A stretch of 64,000 nt of DNA from positions 558,001 through 622,000 of the forward strand of contig CAVQTR010000003.1 of assembly GCA_963716685.1 (NCBI GenBank), read 5' to 3'. The notes under the pieces were generated by a model that saw nothing but the letters and a program-made list of their open reading frames with translations, had not been told where the DNA came from and did not search any database. The stretch is from JALYXI01 sp963716685 (GTDB lineage Bacteria; Acidobacteriota; Terriglobia; Bryobacterales; Bryobacteraceae). Numbering within the stretch: position 1 is the first letter of the stretch; every line of letters starts with the position of its first letter. A program made the position numbers and the translations under genes. Below are positions 27,465 to 36,737 of the stretch, piece by piece.

Positions 27465-28358
27465 TTATGGAAGTTTTACCTCGGTACCGGCAATTTTCTC
27501 CAAAACCTGTATCGTCGAGCACATATCCAGGTCTTCCAGCCCCGAAGAGATGGCGGCCTGGAACATCTGATGGGTTAAAGCGGTCAGCGGCAGGGGTACC
27601 CGCAGGTCTTCGGCGCTATCCAGCATCAGCCCTATATCCTTATGCATCCACTTTACGGAGAAGTTCGTCGAGAAGTCGCGCCGCAGCACAAATGGCGCTT
27701 TGTACTCGATCAACCCGCATTTGGCGGCGCTGTTCGAAAGGATGTCCAGCATCAGCGTCGGGTTGACTCCGGCCTTCGAGCTCAGAACCATTCCCTCGTT
27801 GAACGCATGCAGAATGTTGCAGAGGATCAGATTTTGCGTCAGCTTGGCATTCAGCCCCATGCCCGCTGAGCCGCAATAATACAGTTTTTTCCCCATTGGC
27901 TCGAAAAACGGCCGCACCCGGTCGAACACCGCCTGCTCGCCGCCCACCATAAAGGTAAGGGCTCCATTCTCGGCACCCGGCTTCGAGCCGGTGCAGGGCG
28001 CGTCAAGGAAGGAAATACCGGCAGCGGCCAGTTTGCTGCCGATCGAGCGGCTCTCCACGGGGCTGATTGTGCTGGCATCGGCGATCACCGTGCCTGCGGC
28101 GGCTCCGGCGCGCAGCCCTTCCGGACCCAGAATCACGGCTTCCGACATCGCGGTATCGCCTACACATAAGAAGATGCATTCGGCCCCGCGCGCCGCCTCC
28201 GCCGGTGTGGAACAGGCGCGCCCGTTTTCGGCCTTCGCCAGTTCTTCGGCCTTCGCCGCGGTGTTCGACCACAGATTCACCTGATGACCGGCGCGCATTA
28301 GATTGCACGCCATTGGATAGCCCATGATGCCCAGGCCCAGAAACGCCAGATTTGCCAT
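27465..28358 (-). CDS. NAD(P)-dependent oxidoreductase, 3-hydroxyisobutyrate dehydrogenase family
   Basis: A 297-residue beta-hydroxyacid dehydrogenase. The Rossmann loop LGLGIMGYPMACNLMRAG begins at residue 6, the substrate motif DAPCTGSKPGAENG is present, and the catalytic Lys is in GMGLNAKLTQNLI. Family members oxidise 3-hydroxyisobutyrate or tartronate semialdehyde, or reduce succinic semialdehyde. The TGSKPGA variant is close to the glyoxylate/succinic-semialdehyde reductase group, but this is not decisive. It stands alone and is divergent from the PEP-CTERM gene. Confidence 0.87.
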   Translation of the reverse strand: MANLAFLGLGIMGYPMACNLMRAGHQVNLWSNTAAKAEELAKAENGRACSTPAEAARGAECIFLCVGDTAMSEAVILGPEGLRAGAAAGTVIADASTISPVESRSIGSKLAAAGISFLDAPCTGSKPGAENGALTFMVGGEQAVFDRVRPFFEPMGKKLYYCGSAGMGLNAKLTQNLILCNILHAFNEGMVLSSKAGVNPTLMLDILSNSAAKCGLIEYKAPFVLRRDFSTNFSVKWMHKDIGLMLDSAEDLRVPLPLTALTHQMFQAAISSGLEDLDMCSTIQVLEKIAGTEVKLP

Positions 28359-28453
28359 AACCTGAGTTTACCCGCCTCGTAAGTCCAAAGAAAATAGGAT
28401 CGCCGGATCAAAATACCGAAAAATTTAGTAGTATTTCTTCCCGTATTTCGGCC

Positions 28454-28480
28454 TATAATTGACATTGAATCCACGGAGGA
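28454..28480 (+). promoter_or_regulatory. Promoter -10 box and ribosome binding site of the PEP-CTERM gene
   Basis: A perfect TATAAT lies at 28454-28459 in an AT-rich intergenic stretch, and GGAGGA (28475-28480) sits 9 nt before ATG 28490. A convincing -35 hexamer is absent at the usual spacing. Instead a 6-bp inverted repeat, CCGAAA (28416-28421) and TTTCGG (28446-28451), brackets the -35 region and could be an activator or repressor site. Confidence 0.55.
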
Positions 28481-28489
28481 TTGTTAAGA

Positions 28490-29152
28490 ATGATTCATAG
28501 CCGCTATCTTTTGCCAGCTATTGCTTTTCTGGCCCTTTCCCTTGTCCCGGCGTCTGCCTCACTGATCGTTACGAACGGTTCGTTCGAAACGGCTCCGGGA
28601 GGCGGATATCCACTAAGCTGCGGCACCGGCTGCTCCTACGATATCGGCGCGATTCCGGGATGGACCAACAGCGGCACCTCCGGCCAGTTTCAGCCCGGCA
28701 CCACGGCGGGAGTCTTTAGTTCCCTGCCAGACGGCCCTACCACCGCGTTTACGAACGGCCCCACCATTTCCCAGGTCGTCGAACCGACGGTGGTCCTCGG
28801 CACCCTGTACACCCTGACGGTCGATATCGGCTACCGCAGCGATGCGGCGGCTTTTGGCGGAGTGGCCGATCTACTGATTAACGGCACTCAATACGTCGCC
28901 ACCGGATCCGCGGTAAAGGGGACATTCGCCACGTTCACCGCCTCCTACACGGGGCTGGCTGCTGACGTCGGCGATGCCATTACTATCGAACTGCGCGACC
29001 CGAACTCCAGCCTGCAGGGTAATTTCGACGGCGTCGCTCTTACCACCATGACGACTGCGGCCACCCCGGAACCGGGCACCGCGAGCATGATCGCGCTCGG
29101 CGCCGCCGGTGTCTGGCTGGGCGGCCGCCGCCGCTCTCGCCACACAGCGTAA
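28490..29152 (+). CDS. PEP-CTERM sorting-domain protein
   Basis: A 220-residue exported protein. A signal peptide (about residues 1-24, ending VPASAS) is followed by a beta-sandwich region (LIVTNGSFETAP, GWTNSG, FDGVAL) like DUF642/carbohydrate-binding-type modules. The C terminus is a textbook PEP-CTERM tail: PEPGT, a hydrophobic helix (ASMIALGAAGVWLGG) and RRRSR. In known systems exosortase cuts near PEP and the mature protein joins the extracellular matrix. ATG 28490 is chosen over TTG 28481 because of the GGAGGA 9 nt upstream. No exosortase gene is in the window. Confidence 0.9.
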   Translation: MIHSRYLLPAIAFLALSLVPASASLIVTNGSFETAPGGGYPLSCGTGCSYDIGAIPGWTNSGTSGQFQPGTTAGVFSSLPDGPTTAFTNGPTISQVVEPTVVLGTLYTLTVDIGYRSDAAAFGGVADLLINGTQYVATGSAVKGTFATFTASYTGLAADVGDAITIELRDPNSSLQGNFDGVALTTMTTAATPEPGTASMIALGAAGVWLGGRRRSRHTA

Positions 29153-29180
29153 GCGCTTTCCATTTCCGCGTTTCTCTCAC

Positions 29181-29211
29181 GGGCTGCCCCCACGGGCAGC
29201 CCCTTCTTTTT
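29181..29211 (+). terminator. Rho-independent terminator after the PEP-CTERM gene
   Basis: A perfect 9-bp GC-rich stem (GGGCTGCCC / GGGCAGCCC) with a 4-nt loop (CCAC) is followed by CTTCTTTTT. It lies about 30 bp after the PEP-CTERM stop, so this gene is a single transcription unit. Confidence 0.9.
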
Positions 29212-29298
29212 GGGATTTTGCTACGATGAATTTCCATCTGTTCCGTGGCATGGCTCTCCGTTCGAGATGCGCACAGGACATCCTGAAAGGCTGACCCT

Positions 29299-32178
29299 AT
29301 GAATCGTTGTTTTTCCCGCATGCCTGCCGCGGTCCTGCTGCTCACCTCCGCGCTGGCCGCCCAGACTCCGGCCTCCCGTAAGATCACCACGCCACAGGAA
29401 GCGCTTGGATTCAACATCGGCGACGATTACCACCTCGCGAACTATACCCAGTTCGAAGCCTGGTGGAAAAAGCTGGCCACCGAATCCAACCGAATGAAGC
29501 TGGTGGATATCGGCCGCACCGAGGAAGGCCGCACACAGTACATGGCGATTATCACCTCGCCGGAAAATCAGAAAAAGCTGGCACATTATCAGGACATCGC
29601 CCGCCGCCTGGCGCGCGCCGAAAACCTGACCGATGAAGAAGCGCACGCCCTCGCGCGCGAAGGCAAAGCCGTCATCTGGATCGATGGCGGCCTGCATGCC
29701 ACCGAGGTTCTGGGCGCGCACCAGCTGATGGATTTCGTCTACAACATGATCACGCGCACCGATCCCGAAACGCTGCGCATCCTGAACGACGTGATCATCC
29801 TGGCCGCCCACGACAACCCCGACGGCATGGAGCTGGTTTCCAACTGGTACATGCGTGAGCCCGATCCGCAAAAGCGGAAGCTGGAAGGCGTTCCGCGTCT
29901 GTGGGCGAAATATATCGGCCACGACAATAACCGGGATTTCTATATGAACAACATGAAGGAGACGGCCAATATCAGCCGTCAGTTGTTCATCGAGTGGTAC
30001 CCGCAGATCATGTATAACCATCACCAGACCGGCCCGGCCGGCGCGGTGATGTTTGCGCCGCCCTTCCGCGATCCGTTCAACTATCACTTCGACGCTATCG
30101 TGCCCATGGAACTGGACCTGGTAGGCGCCGCCATGCACAGCCGCTTTGTGGAAGAAAACAAGCCCGGCACAACCATGCGCACCGGCGCGGCCTATTCCAC
30201 CTGGTACAACGGCGGCCTGCGCACCGTGACGTACTTCCACAACATCATCGGGCTTCTCACTGAGACGATCGGCAGCCCGACGCCGATGCATGTGCCGCTG
30301 GTTCCCGACCGTCAGCTGCCGAAAGGCGATCTGCCGCTGCCCGTCGCTCCCCAGACCTGGCACTTCAAGCAGTCGATCGATTACTCCATGACCGCGAACC
30401 TGGCCGTGCTCGATCTGGCCTCGCGTTACCGCGAAGAGCTGCTCTACAACATCTACCGGATGGGCAAAAACTCCATTGACCGCGGTAATAAGGATTCCTG
30501 GACCATCACCCCGAAGCGCATCGCTGCCCTAAAAGCCGCGGCAGGCGCGGGTGGCGCTCCCGCGGGCGGCGGCAGTGGACGGCGCGGAGGAGCAACCGCG
30601 GCAACAGCATCTGCAACGGCAGCTGGCGCCGCCGGCGCAAACGCGGACTTCTTCAACCAGCGCGGCGCCGGATCAGTGCCGGCGAAACTCTACGAAACGG
30701 TGCTGCACGATCCCGCCGAGCGCGATCCGCGCGGCTATATCATTCCTTCCGATCAGGCCGACTTTCCTACCGCAACCAAATTCATCAATGCTTTGATTAA
30801 GAGTGGGATTACCATAGAAAAAGCAACAGCGGCATTTACGGTAAATGGCAAGCAGTATCCTGCCAATTCCTGGGTAGTGATGAGCGCCCAGGCGTTCCGC
30901 CCGCATGTGCTCGACATGTTCGAGCCGCAGGACCATCCGAACGATTTTCAGTATCCGGGCGGTCCGCCGATTCCTCCCTACGATGTCACCGGCTACACGC
31001 TCGCTTTCCAGATGGGCGTGAAGTTCGACCGCATTCTCGAGGGCTTCACCGGTCCGTTCCAGCGGGTTACGGGCGAGCAGAATCCGCCTGCCGGAAAGAT
31101 CTCCGGTCCGGCGAAACCGGCGGGATATCTTATCAGTCATCAGCTGAACGATTCCTTTATCTTGGTTAACCGCCTGTTGAAAAACGGCGACGATGTTTAC
31201 TGGCTGAAGCAGCCTGTCACCGTTGCCGGCCGCACCATGGGTCCGGGAACCATGTATGTGCCGGCCGGTCCGCAGACCCGCGCTTTGCTTGAGCGCTCCG
31301 CGGCGCAGTTCGGCGTCGGCGTCACCGGCGTGGAAACCCGTCCCTCGGGAGAAGCTTACAAGTTGAAGCCGGTCCGCATCGGGCTGTGGGATCAGTACGG
31401 TGGCTCCATGACCTCCGGCTGGATCCGCTGGATCTTCGATCAGTTCGAATTCCCCTATGAAGTGGTGTATCCCGCCGCGCTGGACGCCGGCAACCTGAAG
31501 AGTAAATTCGACGTGCTGGTGTTCCCCAGCGGAGCCATGCCGCGCGCGCCGGGCGCCGCGGAAGGCCGGGGCGGCGGCTTCGGCCTCCAGCAGCCCTCAG
31601 CTTCCGAGCTGCCCGCCGAATGGGCCAGCCATCTGGGGCGCGTGACTACCGACAAAACCATTCCGCAGCTGAAGAAGTTCGCGGAAGCCGGGGGCGATAT
31701 CGTTACCATTGGCGATTCCACCAGCCTCGGCCAGTTCTTTGGGCTTCCCGTGAAGAGCGGATTGACTGAACTTGGCGCGGATGGCCAGGATCGTCCGCTG
31801 GCGCGCGAGAAGTTCTACGTCCCAGGCTCGGTGCTCGAAGCAAGCGTGGATAACACCAACCCCGTGGCTTACGGCATGGGCAAAACTGTCGACGTGTTCT
31901 TCGAGAACAGTCCGGTGTTCCGGTTCGCTCCCGATGCGGAGGCCAAAGGCCTGAAACCGGTGGCATGGTTCCCCAATGCCGCTCCGCTGCGCAGCGGCTG
32001 GGCATGGGGCCAGGGCTATCTGGAAAATACCATCGCCGTTGCCGAGGCTCCAGTGGGCGAAGGCAAAATCTTCATGCTCGGCGCGGAAGCGGCATTTCGC
32101 GGGCAACCGCATGGAACCTACAAGCTGCTGTTTAACTCCATTTACTTTGGACCGGCGCAGTCCGCCTCTATCCCATAA
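29299..32178 (+). CDS. Large secreted M14-type zinc carboxypeptidase
   Basis: A 959-residue exported protein (signal peptide of about 20 residues, ending ALAAQ) with an N-terminal M14 peptidase domain (about 40-330). The zinc ligands are His133-x-x-Glu136 in GGLHATEVLG, and a later His in MYNHHQTG. HDNPDGME and HDNNRDFYMNNMKE are also typical. A Gly/Ala-rich linker (about 415-455, GGGSGRRGG) separates it from a long C-terminal region containing a glutamine-amidotransferase-like fold (IGLWDQYGGSMTSGWIRW, VLVFPSGAMPR). Such large M14 proteins are common in soil Acidobacteriota. Peptide substrate unknown. Confidence 0.87.
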   Translation: MNRCFSRMPAAVLLLTSALAAQTPASRKITTPQEALGFNIGDDYHLANYTQFEAWWKKLATESNRMKLVDIGRTEEGRTQYMAIITSPENQKKLAHYQDIARRLARAENLTDEEAHALAREGKAVIWIDGGLHATEVLGAHQLMDFVYNMITRTDPETLRILNDVIILAAHDNPDGMELVSNWYMREPDPQKRKLEGVPRLWAKYIGHDNNRDFYMNNMKETANISRQLFIEWYPQIMYNHHQTGPAGAVMFAPPFRDPFNYHFDAIVPMELDLVGAAMHSRFVEENKPGTTMRTGAAYSTWYNGGLRTVTYFHNIIGLLTETIGSPTPMHVPLVPDRQLPKGDLPLPVAPQTWHFKQSIDYSMTANLAVLDLASRYREELLYNIYRMGKNSIDRGNKDSWTITPKRIAALKAAAGAGGAPAGGGSGRRGGATAATASATAAGAAGANADFFNQRGAGSVPAKLYETVLHDPAERDPRGYIIPSDQADFPTATKFINALIKSGITIEKATAAFTVNGKQYPANSWVVMSAQAFRPHVLDMFEPQDHPNDFQYPGGPPIPPYDVTGYTLAFQMGVKFDRILEGFTGPFQRVTGEQNPPAGKISGPAKPAGYLISHQLNDSFILVNRLLKNGDDVYWLKQPVTVAGRTMGPGTMYVPAGPQTRALLERSAAQFGVGVTGVETRPSGEAYKLKPVRIGLWDQYGGSMTSGWIRWIFDQFEFPYEVVYPAALDAGNLKSKFDVLVFPSGAMPRAPGAAEGRGGGFGLQQPSASELPAEWASHLGRVTTDKTIPQLKKFAEAGGDIVTIGDSTSLGQFFGLPVKSGLTELGADGQDRPLAREKFYVPGSVLEASVDNTNPVAYGMGKTVDVFFENSPVFRFAPDAEAKGLKPVAWFPNAAPLRSGWAWGQGYLENTIAVAEAPVGEGKIFMLGAEAAFRGQPHGTYKLLFNSIYFGPAQSASIP

Positions 32179-32211
32179 TTGTGTTGGATCGTACGATGGC
32201 CCGGAACTCTC

Positions 32212-32272
32212 TTGATAACTTCTTAATGTGCGGGTGCGCCTTACCATCTAACGTCCCGCATAGCATTATCAA
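32212..32272. repeat. Nested inverted repeat upstream of the MdtABC-like operon
   Basis: Outer arms TTGATAA (32212-32218) and TTATCAA (32266-32272) enclose inner arms TGCGGG (32229-32234) and CCCGCA (32255-32260), with a 20-nt apical loop. It fills the gap between the M14 peptidase stop (32178) and the adaptor ATG (32292) and ends 19 bp before that start. It could be an RNA hairpin in the operon leader, a weak terminator of the upstream gene (no T-tract follows), or a paired repressor site. Confidence 0.5.
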
Positions 32273-32291
32273 AACGACGCGAAGATAAAAC

Positions 32292-33608
32292 ATGGGTAAC
32301 AAAGAACCCTCCACGCTGGAGCGGGGTGAACAGGTCCTCCTTCCGCCCGGTCCGCCGCCTCCCCCTGTCGCTCCGAAGGCGCGCCGCCGCAGCTATTCCT
32401 GGGTCTGGCTGCTGATTGTCGGCGGTCTGGCTTATGGCGGCTACACCTTTTTCCAGGCCACCAAGGGCAAACAGGATGCGGCCAAGGCACAAAAGGAAGC
32501 CAAGAAAGGGCCGCGCTCCACTCCGGTGGCCGTCGCGTCTGCTCGCGTGGGCAATATTCCGGTATATCTGCGGGGTCTGGGTTCCGTTGCCGCCTTCAAT
32601 ACCGTTGCGGTGAAAAGCCGCGTAGACGGGCAGCTGGATGCCATTTACTTTTCCGAAGGGCAGTTCGTTAAGAAAGGCGATGTGCTGGCACAGATCGATC
32701 CGCGTCCGTATCAGGTGATGCTCGATCAGGCCAACGGACAGCTGGCGCGCGACACGGCGCAGCTGAAAGACGCGCAGGTCAATCTGGAACGCTATAAGCA
32801 GCTGTGGGAGGAGAAGGTAATCCCCAAACAGCAGTACGATACGCAGGGCGCGCAGGTGGGACAGTTCCAGGGCACCCTCGAAGCCGACAACGCGGCCATC
32901 AACAACGCCAAGCTCCAGCTGGTGTATTGCCGCATCACCTCACCCATCAGCGGGCGTGTGGGCCTGCGCCAGGTGGATGTGGGCAACATTGTCCACGCCG
33001 CGGACCCCAACGGCCTGGTAATCGTGGAACAGCTGCAGCCCATCGCGGCGCTGTTTACCATTCCCGCCGACAATCTTCCGCCGGTGCTGGCCAGCCTGCG
33101 TAAAGGCGTGCACCTGCCCGTGGAAGCTTACGATCGCGACGACAAGGTGAAAATCGCGTCGGGTTCGCTGATGACCGTCGATAACACCATCGACCCCACT
33201 ACCGGCACATCCCGCCTGAAGGCGCAGTTCGATAACCGCGACAATGCGCTGTTTCCGAATCAGTTCGTCAACTGCCGCATGCTCATCGGCACGCATTCGA
33301 ATGCTGTAATCGTCCCCGCGCCTGCGATTCAGCGGGGACCCGCCGGCGCTTACGTCTATATAGCGAAGGCGGACCGGACCGCTACCGCCGTTCAGGTGAC
33401 CACCGGCATTACCGAAGGTAACGACGTGGAAGTGCTCACTGGTCTGAAGGGTGATGAACAGGTGATCGTGGACGGTCAGGACAAGCTGCAGGACGGAAGC
33501 AAAGTGGATACGCGCACATCGGGAGGCGGCCAGAAGGGCGGCGGCAAGTCCGGTAAAGGCAAAAAGGGTCAGGGCAAAGGCAAGGGTTCGGGAGGCGATT
33601 CGCAATGA
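32292..33608 (+). CDS. RND efflux adaptor, MdtA-like
   Basis: A 438-residue membrane fusion protein anchored by one membrane helix (about residues 34-54, SYSWVWLLIVGGLAYGGY). It has the lipoyl halves VKSRVDGQLDAIYFSEGQFV and CRITSPISGRVGLRQVDVGN flanking an alpha-hairpin, then a beta-barrel. As in MdtA it lacks a lipobox. The C terminus is an unusual Gly/Lys tail (GGGKSGKGKKGQGKGKG), probably flexible. Its stop overlaps the ATG of the first permease (ATGA). Confidence 0.9.
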   Translation: MGNKEPSTLERGEQVLLPPGPPPPPVAPKARRRSYSWVWLLIVGGLAYGGYTFFQATKGKQDAAKAQKEAKKGPRSTPVAVASARVGNIPVYLRGLGSVAAFNTVAVKSRVDGQLDAIYFSEGQFVKKGDVLAQIDPRPYQVMLDQANGQLARDTAQLKDAQVNLERYKQLWEEKVIPKQQYDTQGAQVGQFQGTLEADNAAINNAKLQLVYCRITSPISGRVGLRQVDVGNIVHAADPNGLVIVEQLQPIAALFTIPADNLPPVLASLRKGVHLPVEAYDRDDKVKIASGSLMTVDNTIDPTTGTSRLKAQFDNRDNALFPNQFVNCRMLIGTHSNAVIVPAPAIQRGPAGAYVYIAKADRTATAVQVTTGITEGNDVEVLTGLKGDEQVIVDGQDKLQDGSKVDTRTSGGGQKGGGKSGKGKKGQGKGKGSGGDSQ

Positions 33609-36600
33609 GCCCCTCGCGGCCGTTTATCCTGCGACCGGTCGCGACCTCACTGATGATGGTGGGGGTCTTGCTCGCCGGGTTCGTGGCCTATGAGCAGCTG
33701 CCGGTTTCGGCGCTGCCGGAAGTCGATTACCCCACCATCCAGGTCCTGACGTTCTATCCCGGCGCGAGCCCGGACGTGATGGCGGCGACCGTTACCGCGC
33801 CGCTCGAGCGGCAGTTCGGACAGGTGCCCGGCCTGAAGCAGATGACGTCCACGAGCTCCTTTGGCAGCTCGGTGATCGTGCTCCAGTTTTCGCTCGACCT
33901 CAGCATCGACGTGGCCGAGCAGCAGGTCCAGGCATCCATCAACGCGGCATCCACTTTTCTTCCGGCGAACCTGCCGAATCCACCGATCTACAGCAAGAGC
34001 AATCCGGCTGACGCACCTATTCTGACGCTCGCCCTCACCTCGGTGGCGATGCCGCTTTCAAAGGTGGAAGATTACGCTGATACCACGCTCGGCCAGAAGA
34101 TCGCGCAACTGCCAGGCGTCGGCCTGGTGAGCATCAGCGGCGGCCAGCGGCCTTCGGTGCGCGTACAGGCGAACCCCACCGCTCTCGCTTCTTACGGTCT
34201 GAGCCTCGAAGATGTCCGGGCCGCGCTTGCCGCGGCCAACGTGAATCAGGCGAAGGGCGTCATCGAAACGCAGAGGCAGTCCTTCACGCTCGGAGCGAAC
34301 GACCAGCTGCTCTCTGGCAGCCAGTATGGACCCATCGTTATCGCCTACCGCAACGGCGCGCCGGTTCGCATCTCCGATGTCGCGCGCGTTATTGATGGCG
34401 TGGAGAACGTCCGCCAGGCCGCGTGGATGAACGACACGCAGGCGGTGATTCTGAACATCCAGCGGCAGCCCGGCGCCAACATCATCGGCGTCGTGGACCG
34501 CGTGACGCAGTTGCTGCCGCAATTGAAAGCCTCGCTGCCGCAATCCATTACGGTGCAGGTGCTCACCGATCGCACCAACACCATTCGCGCTTCGGTGGAG
34601 GACGTGAAATTCGAGCTGGTGCTCACCATTGCGCTCGTCGTGATGGTCATCTTCCTGTTCCTGCGCAGCTTTGGCGCTACCGTCATTCCCAGCGTTGCGG
34701 TGCCGCTCTCCATCGTGGGAACGTTCGGCGTCATGTACCTGCTGGGGTACAGTCTCAACAATCTTTCGCTGATGGCACTCACCATCTCCACCGGCTTCGT
34801 GGTGGACGACGCCATCGTGATGGTGGAGAACATCGCGCGTTATATAGAGGAGGGCGAATCGCCGCTGCAGGCCGCCCTGAAAGGCTCGGAGCAGATTGGC
34901 TTCACCATCGTCTCTCTCACGGTGTCGCTGATCGCGGTGCTCATTCCGCTGCTCTTCATGGGCGATATCGTGGGCCGCCTGTTCCGCGAATTCGCTGTCA
35001 CGCTCGCGGTCACCATTTTGGTCTCCGCCTTCGTTTCTCTCACGCTGACGCCGATGATGGCCGCGCTGATTCTGCGGCATAAGCCGGTTTCGCAGCAGGG
35101 CTGGGCTTATCACAAATCGGAACAGTTCTTTGAATGGGTGATCGCGCGGTATGCGTCCATGCTGCGCGTGGTGCTGAGGCATCAGCCGCTGACGCTGCTG
35201 GTTACGGTCGGTACCTTCGCGGCCACGCTGTATCTGTACATCGTGGTTCCCAAGGGCTTCTTTCCGGTGCAGGATACCGGTGTGATTCTGGGCATTTCGC
35301 AGGCAAACCAGACCATCTCGTTCAACGCTATGGCGGAGCGCCAGCAGGGCTTTGTCCAAAGCGATTCTGCAGGATCCGGCGGTGCAGAGTCTGTCGTCCT
35401 TCATCGGCATCGATGGCACCAACCAGACGATGAACAGCGGTCGCATCCAGATCAACCTCAAGGACCTGGCCGACCGTGGCAACATCACCTCGAGCGATGT
35501 GATCCGGCGGCTGCAACCCAGGCTGGCCGGTGTCGAAGGCGTCACGCTGTTCATGCAGCCCGTGCAGGACTTGACGGTGGAGGACCGCGTCTCGCGAACG
35601 CAGTATCAGTACAGCCTCGAAGACGCCGATGCCAATGAACTCAACGTCTGGACACCGCGCCTGATCGACAAACTGCAGAAGCTGCCGCAGCTGCGCGACG
35701 TGGCGAGCGATCAGCAGACCAACGGTTTGCAGTCCACCGTGGTCATCGACCGCGATACAGCGTCGCGTTTCGGCATCTCTCCGCAGTCCGTGGACGATGT
35801 GCTCTACGACGCCTTCGGCCAGCGTCAGGTGTCCACCATCTTTACGCAGCTGAATCAGTATCACGTGGTGCTGGAAGTGGATCCGCGCTTCCAGTCGAAC
35901 GTCAATTCGCTGAAGGACATCTTCGTGCGCTCCGGAACCGGATCGCAGGTGCCGCTGAGCACGTTCACCAACTTCCAGCCGGGCAATGCGCCGCTGGCTG
36001 TAAATCATCAGGGACAGTTTCCGGTGGTGACGCTCTCCTTCAATCTCGCTCCGGGCGTCTCGCTGGGTGAAGCGGTGAAGGTGATCCGCGAGGCCGAGCA
36101 CGAAATCAACTTCCCCGTCAGCATTCAGGCGGCGTTCCAGGGCACCGCGCAGGCCTTCCAGAACTCACTGGCGAACGAACCCGTGCTGATTCTGGCCGCG
36201 CTGGTCACCGTGTATATCGTGCTGGGCGTGCTCTACGAGAGCTACATTCACCCCATCACGATTCTGTCGACGCTTCCCTCGGCCGGTGTCGGCGCCATTC
36301 TCGCGCTGCTGATTACCGGCAGCGATCTCACCGTCATCGCCTTAATCGGCATCATCCTGCTGATCGGCATCGTCAAAAAGAACGCCATCATGATGATCGA
36401 TTTTGCGCTCGATGCCGAGCGCAACGAAGGCAAGACGCCGGACGAATCCATCTATCAGGCCTGTCTGCTGCGTTTCCGGCCGATCATGATGACGACCATG
36501 GCGGCGCTGCTGGGCGGCGTGCCGCTCGCGCTTGGCACCGGTGTCGGCAGCGAACTGCGGCGGCCGCTCGGCATCACCATCGTCGGCGGTCTGATTGTGA

Positions 36601-36734
36601 GCCAGATTTTGACGCTGTTTACGACGCCCGTCGTCTATCTGTTCTTCGACCGGCTCGCGCGGCGGCTGAAACGCTTCCGCGTCACCAACGAATACCGCGA
36701 CGACCGCATGCCGTCGCCGGCGCACGGGGATTAG
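33605..36734 (+). CDS. RND efflux permease, MdtB-like (frame broken near 35352)
   Basis: First of two tandem inner-membrane pump subunits. SRPFILRPVATSLMMVGVLL begins the protein, Asp401-Asp402 in GFVVDDAIVMVEN form the proton relay, and GIILLIGIVKKNAIMMIDFA is near the end. The frame changes after MAERQQG. The expected continuation LSKAILQDPAVQSLSSF lies in another frame, entered if one T of the TTT at 35351-35353 is removed. The total of 3130 nt is 1043 codons plus one base, so a single-base insertion explains it. Without correction the protein stops at 35638 with 677 residues and lacks its second half. Confidence 0.88.
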
Positions 36735-36737
36735 CCG

